From: Candidatus Accumulibacter conexus | GTDB lineage: Bacteria > Pseudomonadota > Gammaproteobacteria > Burkholderiales > Rhodocyclaceae | Reading direction: 5' to 3' | NCBI GenBank assembly: GCA_017592775.1 | Contig: JAGFNJ010000011.1 | Span: 1 to 64,000 of the forward strand | Length of the DNA: 64,000 nt | In this document: piece by piece, positions 58,144 to 64,000 of the stretch | Numbering within the stretch: the stretch's first letter is position 1 | How the letters are laid out: each line of letters starts with the position of its first letter | Translations under genes and position numbers: made by a program | The notes under the pieces: generated by a model | What the model was told of the DNA's origin: nothing | Database searches by the model: none | What the model saw: the letters and a program-made list of their open reading frames with translations, nothing else

Positions 58144-58662
58144 ATGCAGGCTGACCGCGTACGCTTGCGCCCGTTGCGGCGTGCCGATGCGCCCTTGCTA
58201 TACGAATGGATCACGCACCGCGAACTGGTGATCCTGAACGCGCCGTACCACCCGGTTTCAGACGTCGACCATGCGGCGTGGGTCGAGTCGATGCTCACCA
58301 AGCGTACCGACATGGTGATCTTCGTGATCGAAGAACTGGCAAGCAACAAGGCGATAGGCACTTGCCAGTTGCTGAACATCAACTGGCGGCACCGCAGCGC
58401 TGAACTGCAGATCCGGATCGGCGATGAAGCGTTCCGGAGCAAGGGTCACGGCACCGAGGCGGTCAAGCTCCTGTGCCATTTCGGCTTTGCTGACCTGAAT
58501 CTGCACCGTATCTACCTGCATGTCTTCGAGACCAACAAACGGGCCATCCGCGCCTACGAAAAGGCAGGTTTTCTCCGGGAGGGTTCGCTGAAGGAGGCCG
58601 CCTTCATCGACGGCAGGTGGCTGGACGTTGCGGTGATGGGTTTGATCGAGCAAGATGACTAA
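58144..58662 (+). CDS. GNAT N-acetyltransferase
   Basis: 172 residues from ATG 58144, preceded by GGGGGG. VRLRPLRRADAPLLYEWI, the acetyl-CoA-binding RSKGHGTEAVKLLCHFGF and NKRAIRAYEKAGF are Acetyltransf_3/RimJ-type. Similar enzymes acetylate amino sugars in surface-polysaccharide loci (PseH-like). The substrate may be the 4-amino sugar from the upstream aminotransferase. Overlaps the WbqC gene by eight bases. Confidence 0.85.
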   Translation: MQADRVRLRPLRRADAPLLYEWITHRELVILNAPYHPVSDVDHAAWVESMLTKRTDMVIFVIEELASNKAIGTCQLLNINWRHRSAELQIRIGDEAFRSKGHGTEAVKLLCHFGFADLNLHRIYLHVFETNKRAIRAYEKAGFLREGSLKEAAFIDGRWLDVAVMGLIEQDD

Positions 58663-59359
58663 GACCGTTGCCATCCACCAGCCGAACTTCTTCCCGTGGC
58701 TGGGCTATTTCGACAAGATCGCGCGAAGCGACGTCTTCATCTTCCTCGATCACGTGCAGTTCCCGAAGACGGGAGGCGTATGGTGCAATCGCGTCAGGCT
58801 GCGCTGTGGCGGCGAGGCACGCTGGGTCACCGGGCCGATCAGGCGAGCCTTCCACGGCGTGCTGGCGATCAACGAAGTCGAGTGGGCGGACGAGCAGCCG
58901 TGGCGCAGCAAGCTGCTGAAGACCCTGGCGGCAAACTACTCGCGAGCGCCGTTCTTCAAGGAAACGATGGCTTGGCTTGAGCCGCAGATTCTCTCGCCTC
59001 AGAGCAACCTGGCGCGCTACAACGTGGCGGTAATCAAGGCCATCGCCGGCCAGGTTGGCTTGCGCCACGAACACTGCGTGCCCTCCTCTTCTCTTGGCGG
59101 AGAAGGGCAGGCGAGCGACCTGCTGATCGACCTGATACGCAAGGTTGATGGCAGTTGCTACATGTGCGGCGGCGGCGCCTCCGGCTACCAGGACGACCGA
59201 GCATTCGCACAGGCTGGCGTGCCGCTCGTCTATCAGGGCTTCCAACATCCGGTGTATCCACAGGCCGGCGCGGCCGATTTCGTGCCCGGTCTTTCCATCT
59301 TGGATGCGCTGATGAACATCGGTAGAGCTGGAGTCGGGGCGCTGCTCGCGGTAAGATGA
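58655..59359 (+). CDS. wbqC: WbqC-family protein
   Basis: 234 residues. TVAIHQPNFFPWLGYFDKIARSD (split after Y) and DHVQFPK are the WbqC-like signature; a Cys pair and YMCGGGASGYQDD follow. These proteins are common in O-antigen loci beside aminotransferases and acetyltransferases. Their reaction is not established; an acyl-transfer role on amino sugars has been suggested by context. Confidence 0.85.
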   Translation: MTKTVAIHQPNFFPWLGYFDKIARSDVFIFLDHVQFPKTGGVWCNRVRLRCGGEARWVTGPIRRAFHGVLAINEVEWADEQPWRSKLLKTLAANYSRAPFFKETMAWLEPQILSPQSNLARYNVAVIKAIAGQVGLRHEHCVPSSSLGGEGQASDLLIDLIRKVDGSCYMCGGGASGYQDDRAFAQAGVPLVYQGFQHPVYPQAGAADFVPGLSILDALMNIGRAGVGALLAVR

Positions 59360-59383
59360 CCAATTCGTCGCAGGGAAGATTCC

Positions 59384-61033
59384 GTGAGTTCGTACTATCG
59401 CTTTGTCAAACGTGCCGCGCGTGCGGGCGTCGACGCCATTCCAAATGAATTGAAGGAAGTGCTGAAGAACAAGCTGAGTGCGTCCTTGAAGGCGGAGCTC
59501 AAGGCGGAGCTCAAGGCGGAACTCAAGGCGGAACTCAAGGCGGAACTCAAGGCGGAACTCAAGGCGGAACTCAAGGCGGAACTCAGGGCAGAGTTGCTAG
59601 AACTCGTCAGGTTGCTCAATGAGCTGCCGAGGAGGGTCGATGCGTTTTGTGCCGGCGTCGAAGCACAACGATTGACGGGATTCCCGAGTATCGATGGACA
59701 TGACCGGGAACTGCGCCGCTTGGTCCGCTCGAGCGCCGGCCTTGCGGCGGATCCCTCCGACCCGCCGTCCGCGGACGACTTGCTGGCAGAGATTGCCTTT
59801 CTCCATGCCACTGCGCACATCCTCAAGCCGGCCTTCGATGCCCTGACATCTCCGAGAGTGCTCTTCTGCGGCCAGTCTTACTACAACGTCTGGTATCTGT
59901 CGCGCGCCTTGCGTCCGCTCGGGTGGAAGGCCGATGTCTACAATTGGGACACCAATCCCACAACATGGATTTACTACCACGGTGAAGATTTCCACCTCGG
60001 CCATGATATTGCAATGAGTCTCGAGGGCGAGTTGGGTTTCTACCTCTCCTCCCTTTACGGCTACGACGTTTTTCATTTCTCCAACGCTCATGGCATCGCC
60101 TTCGGCTGGGGTATCCAGTCGACTGTGGCGCAGCGCTTGGGGATTCACGGAGAAATCCATCTCCTCAAAGCTCTCGGAAAGAAGGTGGTTTATTCGCACA
60201 ACGGTTGCCTGGACGGTGTTTCGCAGACAGCTTTTTCGAAATGGGGTCCAGAGTCGGTTTGCTCGATCTGCCGCTGGCAGCATGAACCCGCTGTTTGCAG
60301 TGATGATCGCAACCTCGCATGGGGGCAGTTCAGAAACTCCGTGGCTGATTACCAGTGTACTCTGGGTGGAAACCGTGTTGATTTCAACGACGATCCGCGG
60401 GTCCACGAAGCCCCCGAGTTCTACTGCCTCGATCCCGAGCTCTGGCAGCCGGAAATCGCAATTCCCGAGCAGCAGCTTCTGCCGCGGCTACCTGAAGGCG
60501 GGGTGCGCCTCTATCACGCGGTGGGACACCGTGACGAGCGAACCCGCAGCGATGGAGTGAATATCAAGTCTTCCCACTTGTATCTTCCCCTGATCGAGCG
60601 CCTCCGTGGCGAAGGCATGGTTCTGGAATTGATCGAGCCGACCGGCATTCCGAACAAGGAAGTTCGTTTCCTGCAGGTGCAGGCTGACATCTTCCTCGAT
60701 ATGCTGACCTACGGCTGGTTCGGCGCGAATATCCGCGAAGCGATGATGCTCGGCAAGCCGGTCATCTGCTTCATCCGTCCTGAATGGCTGGAGAGCGTCC
60801 GTGAGGAACTCCCCGATTATGCCGAGGAGCTACCAGTCGTCAGCGCGACGCCGCAAACGGTGGAGTCCGTCTTGCGCGACCTGATTGCCCATCCTGAGAA
60901 GCGTCGGGAGATCGGTCGGCGGAGCAGGGAGTTTGCGCTGAAATGGCACTCCGCTTCGGCTGGTGGACAGCGGTTCGACGCGATCTATCGTGCCTTGCTC
61001 GCGGGCGATCCCCTTCTGCGCCATCGGAACTGA
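59384..61033 (+). CDS. GT-B glycosyltransferase with N-terminal LKAE repeat helix
   Basis: 549 residues from GTG 59384 with AGGGAAG upstream. Residues about 35-72 are tandem four-residue repeats (eight LKAE, one LRAE), predicted to form one long charged helix. The GT-B N-domain starts at about 155 (VLFCGQSYYNVWYLSRALRPLGW). The C-domain has NIREAMMLGKPVICF, with the nucleotide-sugar-contacting Glu of GT4-type enzymes, and LIAHPEKRREIGRRSREF. The helix might mediate oligomerisation or membrane-surface binding; donor and acceptor are unknown. Confidence 0.8.
   Translation: MSSYYRFVKRAARAGVDAIPNELKEVLKNKLSASLKAELKAELKAELKAELKAELKAELKAELKAELRAELLELVRLLNELPRRVDAFCAGVEAQRLTGFPSIDGHDRELRRLVRSSAGLAADPSDPPSADDLLAEIAFLHATAHILKPAFDALTSPRVLFCGQSYYNVWYLSRALRPLGWKADVYNWDTNPTTWIYYHGEDFHLGHDIAMSLEGELGFYLSSLYGYDVFHFSNAHGIAFGWGIQSTVAQRLGIHGEIHLLKALGKKVVYSHNGCLDGVSQTAFSKWGPESVCSICRWQHEPAVCSDDRNLAWGQFRNSVADYQCTLGGNRVDFNDDPRVHEAPEFYCLDPELWQPEIAIPEQQLLPRLPEGGVRLYHAVGHRDERTRSDGVNIKSSHLYLPLIERLRGEGMVLELIEPTGIPNKEVRFLQVQADIFLDMLTYGWFGANIREAMMLGKPVICFIRPEWLESVREELPDYAEELPVVSATPQTVESVLRDLIAHPEKRREIGRRSREFALKWHSASAGGQRFDAIYRALLAGDPLLRHRN
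59486..59593 (+). repeat. 12-bp minisatellite (nine units) encoding LKAE repeats
   Basis: Nine tandem units of CTCAAGGCGGAA-type sequence: unit one starts TTG, units two and three to eight are nearly identical, and the ninth is CTCAGGGCAGAG. Six units are exactly alike, showing recent expansion. Twelve bases per unit keep the reading frame, so copy number can vary protein length between strains. Confidence 0.9.
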
Positions 61034-61040
61034 ATTCAAC

Positions 61041-62216
61041 GTGGAGCAGCGTTCCCGCCGTTTTGCTTTGCGCTGTGCGAACGTCAGCAAGACGTTTGCC
61101 GTCCACCGTGAGCAGCGTGTTTGGCGAATACTTCTCGGGATGGATAGTGGCGGAAGGGGCCCCGTGGTCCAGGCTTTGCGGGATATTTCCCTGACTGTCC
61201 CACGTGGGAAGATCGTCGGTATCCTCGGTCGGAACGGAGCGGGAAAGAGTACCCTGCTACGCCTCCTGGGCCAGGTTTACACGCCAACTACCGGTCGCAT
61301 CGAGGTCAATGGGCAGATTGCCGGGCTGTTCGAGTTGGGCGGCATGGGGAATCCCAATCTCACCGGTCGCGAGTATGCCACCCGGTATTTGCGGTTCATG
61401 GGTGTCGCCGCCGATTCCGTCCTGGCGGTTCTGGAAGAGATCGCCGACTTTTCCGAACTGGGTGATGCCTTCGATCAACGCATTCGAACCTATTCTTCGG
61501 GGATGGCGGCGCGTCTCTACTTCGCTGTGGCCACCGCGTACCAGCACGAAATCTACCTGATTGATGAATTGCTGTCCGTGGGAGACGAACACTTTCAGGC
61601 CAAGTGCTGGCGCCGGATGCGCGAGCGTCTGCTGCGTGGCGCGTCTGGCGTGCTCGTCACGCACGACTGGACGGCGATCGTCAAGCTGTGCGAGCAGGCA
61701 TGCGTCATCGACGAGGGCCGCTTCTCTTTCGTCGGCTCGAGTGATTCGGCGGTTGTCAGTTATCTCAAGTTGCCAGTTCCCAAGCCCGGTGTTGCACGAT
61801 TTCCGGCTTCGACTCCGCCCGAGTTCCTCCTGGAATCTGGGAAAGACTCGCGCATCCGGCTCCCGGTTGAAATCCTGGAAGACACGGCGGTTGATTGCGC
61901 CATTTCGATAGAGATGTTGCGCATCGGCCTTGGCTGGGAAATCGTAATTCTTTCCGACTACCACCCGATAGGTGACACGGCTGGAACCTACAGCGCCGAC
62001 TTCCACATTGCGGCATTGCCGCTTGCGCCTGGCAAGTATTCCCTGAATCTCTTCTTGACCCGGCGACCAGTGGAGGGAGAACGCCAGCGGGTGGGTCTGG
62101 ACTGCAGATCGTGGACCTATGGCAATGGCTTGACATTGCGTGTCGAAGGCAAGGCGTTGCCGTCGGCAGTCACTCTACCTTTTGCTTCGCGGTCGATCCC
62201 GCCGGAGGTTGCGTGA
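61041..62216 (+). CDS. Wzt-type polysaccharide ABC exporter ATPase (first of two)
   Basis: 391 residues from GTG 61041, seven bases after the glycosyltransferase. Walker A GRNGAGKST, signature YSSGMAARLYFAVATAY, Walker B IYLIDELLSVGD and switch VTHDW are intact. The region after about 260 is a beta-sandwich-like C-terminal domain, as in Wzt proteins that bind a chemically marked glycan end. Its stop overlaps the next GTG. With the downstream Wzm it forms an ABC-dependent export system. Confidence 0.88.
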   Translation: MEQRSRRFALRCANVSKTFAVHREQRVWRILLGMDSGGRGPVVQALRDISLTVPRGKIVGILGRNGAGKSTLLRLLGQVYTPTTGRIEVNGQIAGLFELGGMGNPNLTGREYATRYLRFMGVAADSVLAVLEEIADFSELGDAFDQRIRTYSSGMAARLYFAVATAYQHEIYLIDELLSVGDEHFQAKCWRRMRERLLRGASGVLVTHDWTAIVKLCEQACVIDEGRFSFVGSSDSAVVSYLKLPVPKPGVARFPASTPPEFLLESGKDSRIRLPVEILEDTAVDCAISIEMLRIGLGWEIVILSDYHPIGDTAGTYSADFHIAALPLAPGKYSLNLFLTRRPVEGERQRVGLDCRSWTYGNGLTLRVEGKALPSAVTLPFASRSIPPEVA

Positions 62217-63427
62217 GCCTCTACGTGGAGCTGCATGAGGTATCCAAGGTTTTCCCTGTAGGCAGCTCGGCAACAGGCGAGCTGGTCGCCGCGATGGCCG
62301 GCGATAGTGGCCAAGGACCCGGCGCCGGCGGGAAGGTGGCTGTTGACAGGCTCACCCTTTCCATAACTGAGGGCGAGCGTCTCGGTATAGTTGGACGCAA
62401 TGGTGCCGGCAAGTCCACTCTCCTCCACATGATCGCTGGTATTTCGGAGCCAACAGCCGGCAGCATTCGCATCACGGGGACGGTCACCTCGATCATGACG
62501 CTCGGCGTCGGCTTGCGCGACGACTTGAGCGGCCGGGAGAATATATACGTCGATGGCGAGATCCAGGGGAAGTCGCGCACTGACGTGGACCGGGTAATCG
62601 ATCAGGTCATCGAGTTTGCCGAACTGGGCCAGTTCATCGACTATCCGGTGCGCACATATTCGACCGGGATGAAGGCCCGCTTGGCATTCGCCATGATCAC
62701 ACACGTAGACCCAGAAATATTGATCATTGACGAGGCGCTCTCCGTGGGTGACGCGTCATTCTCGCTCAAGGCAACGGCACGCATCCTTGAAATCTGCGCT
62801 CGCGGCAAGATCGTCATTCTCGTCTCTCACGGGATGCAATCGGTGCGGGAGATCTGCAATCGCTGCATCTACATGAAGGATGGGCAGATCGTCATGGACG
62901 GTTCGCCGCAGGATGTGACGACGGCCTATATCGAGGAGGTTCGTTCTGAGGACGAGGCCGCATTGCTGCAACGATTCCGCGCCCACGTCGGCAACCGCTC
63001 GCGGCGACCGGGAAGCCAGATTCGACGAGTGTGCCTGCTCTCGGGAAGCGACGAAGTTGGATCGCTGCGCGTCGAGGCACGGGCGAGACTTCGGATCCGG
63101 GTCTTTGGCAGCCACGACAGTGCCTCAGGATCCGCTGTCTGCCGTGTACGAATCGTACGGCTCGATGATTTGCTGGTCTTTCAACAGGATTTTCGGTTGG
63201 CGGACTTTTCCCTTCGCAATGGCGAGATCCGCATCGAGATCGACTTCGATCCCCTTGTGCTCGGCGCAGCGATTTATCGATTGGATGCCATCTTCCTTGA
63301 GTGTGCAGCTGACGACTCCGAACCATGCTGCGAGCACTCGACGGTCTTCGAAGTCTTCACGCTGACCCCGCCCGTGGGCGGAAAGCCGATGCTCTATTAC
63401 CCTGTCACGGCCGTAGTGCAAACCTGA
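62213..63427 (+). CDS. wzt: Wzt-type polysaccharide ABC exporter ATPase (second of two)
   Basis: 404 residues from GTG 62213 (GTGA overlap with the first ATPase gene, GGAGGT four bases upstream). Walker A GRNGAGKST, signature YSTGMKARLAFAMIT, Walker B ILIIDEALSVGD and VSHGM are canonical for TagH/Wzt. An insertion of about 25 Gly/Ala-rich residues (20-42) precedes Walker A. The C-terminal domain (about 265-404) differs from that of the first ATPase, suggesting different ligands. Confidence 0.9.
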   Translation: MSLYVELHEVSKVFPVGSSATGELVAAMAGDSGQGPGAGGKVAVDRLTLSITEGERLGIVGRNGAGKSTLLHMIAGISEPTAGSIRITGTVTSIMTLGVGLRDDLSGRENIYVDGEIQGKSRTDVDRVIDQVIEFAELGQFIDYPVRTYSTGMKARLAFAMITHVDPEILIIDEALSVGDASFSLKATARILEICARGKIVILVSHGMQSVREICNRCIYMKDGQIVMDGSPQDVTTAYIEEVRSEDEAALLQRFRAHVGNRSRRPGSQIRRVCLLSGSDEVGSLRVEARARLRIRVFGSHDSASGSAVCRVRIVRLDDLLVFQQDFRLADFSLRNGEIRIEIDFDPLVLGAAIYRLDAIFLECAADDSEPCCEHSTVFEVFTLTPPVGGKPMLYYPVTAVVQT

Positions 63428-63445
63428 CTCCAGGAGACGTTCCCC

Positions 63446-64000
63446 TTGTTTGGATTCAATCGATACGACCTCCGGCTGCTCATCAACCTTTTCAAGATGA
63501 ATGTGCGCGACCGCTACCTCGGATCTTCGTTGGGCAGCTTTTGGGCTATATCCAATCCGCTCTTCATGCTTGCCCTCTACACGTACATCTTCGGATTCGT
63601 ATTCAAGGTGAAGCTCCCCGGCGCTGAAACCACTTTGGCTTACGTCATTTGGCTTATCAGCGGTTACGGCCCCTGGATTGCAACCACCGAGGCGATCATG
63701 GGGGCTGCCAATTCCGTGGTTGGCGCATCCGGTCTCGTCAAGAACATGGCGTTCAAGACAGAGCTCCTGCCGATTGCTGGCGCTCTGGTGGGGGCCATCA
63801 ACCTGGCAGTCAGTTTCGTGTTCTTGCTGGTACTGTTGGCTTGGGCCGGGACGCCAATTACTGTCCACGTGATCTTTCTGCCCGTAGTGATGGTCCTGCA
63901 GTTTTTCTGGATCATCGCTGTCGGGATGTGGCTGTCGGCCATTGCTGTATTCGTGCGCGACATCCTGCAGATTCTTCCCACCTTGCTCACTGCGATCATG
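63446..64000 (+). CDS. wzm: Wzm-type ABC-2 polysaccharide export permease, cut by the right edge
   Basis: 185 codons open to the window end from a TTG at 63446 with AGGAG at 63432-63436. The N-terminus reads LFGFNRYDLRLLINLFKMN, then VRDRYLGSSLGSFWAISNPLF (the ABC-2 permease motif), followed by about four to five hydrophobic helices through IAVGMWLSAIAVFVRDILQILPTLL. This matches TagG/Wzm permeases. It starts 19 bases after the second ATPase gene and forms the membrane channel for the ATPases. Confidence 0.88.
   Translation, partial: MFGFNRYDLRLLINLFKMNVRDRYLGSSLGSFWAISNPLFMLALYTYIFGFVFKVKLPGAETTLAYVIWLISGYGPWIATTEAIMGAANSVVGASGLVKNMAFKTELLPIAGALVGAINLAVSFVFLLVLLAWAGTPITVHVIFLPVVMVLQFFWIIAVGMWLSAIAVFVRDILQILPTLLTAIM

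Noticed and set aside
59486..59593. Phase-variable frameshift switch
   Set aside because: The unit is 12 bp, so slippage cannot change the frame; only length can vary.

Overview
The window is high-GC chromosomal DNA of a Betaproteobacterium. The unbroken ruvC-ruvA-(perM)-ruvB-ybgC-tolQ-tolR-tolA-...-tolB-pal-cpoB-queE run, the HoxFUYH hydrogenase, the CbbR-like LysR gene and the overall style fit the Rhodocyclales, and most resemble 'Candidatus Accumulibacter'-type genomes. That placement is inference from content; no rRNA or tRNA gene is present to fix it. No CRISPR array, insertion sequence or prophage was found.

Layout. (1) 1-3142, minus strand: the first codons of a gene cut by the left edge, then a translationally coupled pair, a P-loop ATPase followed by a protein with a novel-looking N-terminal domain and near-identical 40-residue TPR repeats. 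This is a candidate signalling or conflict module. (2) 3599-6691: a chemoreceptor lacking its first membrane segment and a FecR-like/DUF6600-type protein. (3) 6940-13225: a class II sirtuin on the plus strand, converging with and overlapping a minus-strand operon hoxF-hoxU-hoxY-hoxH-hoxW for an NAD-linked bidirectional [NiFe] hydrogenase and its protease, with an FNR-like palindrome upstream. (4) 13394-17110: a WbpM/CapD-type membrane 4,6-dehydratase and an SMP-30-like beta-propeller. (5) 17197-28356, minus strand: a housekeeping block for queuosine synthesis (queE), the Tol-Pal envelope machine with an unrecognised gene inserted between tolA and tolB, Holliday-junction processing (ruvABC) and two transporters. 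(6) 28617-39402: an IclR regulator, a response regulator fused to TPRs, a LysR/TerB-like divergent pair, a complete branched-chain-type ABC importer with a natural LivM-LivG fusion, a TauE-type permease and a Tam-like methyltransferase.

(7) 39592-64000, plus strand: a large surface-polysaccharide locus that continues beyond the right edge. It holds RfbA and the WlbA-WlbB-WlbC-WlbD set that makes UDP-2,3-diacetamido-2,3-dideoxy-mannuronic acid, interrupted by a short GlpD-like flavoprotein. Four SDR epimerase/dehydratases and a second sugar aminotransferase follow. Next is a tightly overlapping set of AsnB-like amidotransferase, phosphoesterase, ATP-grasp ligase and C-methyltransferase-like protein, and then a polysaccharide-deacetylase-like protein. 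The locus ends with a GNAT, a WbqC protein, a GT-B glycosyltransferase with an N-terminal LKAE repeat, two tandem Wzt-type ATPases with different C-terminal domains and the start of a Wzm permease. Together this reads as synthesis, amidation/acylation and ABC-dependent export of an amino-sugar-rich O-antigen or exopolysaccharide.

The most interesting candidates for new biology are the ATPase/TPR pair at the left edge, the GlpD-like flavoprotein inside the WlbABCD operon, the AsnB/phosphoesterase/ATP-grasp/methyltransferase block, and the two-ATPase exporter.
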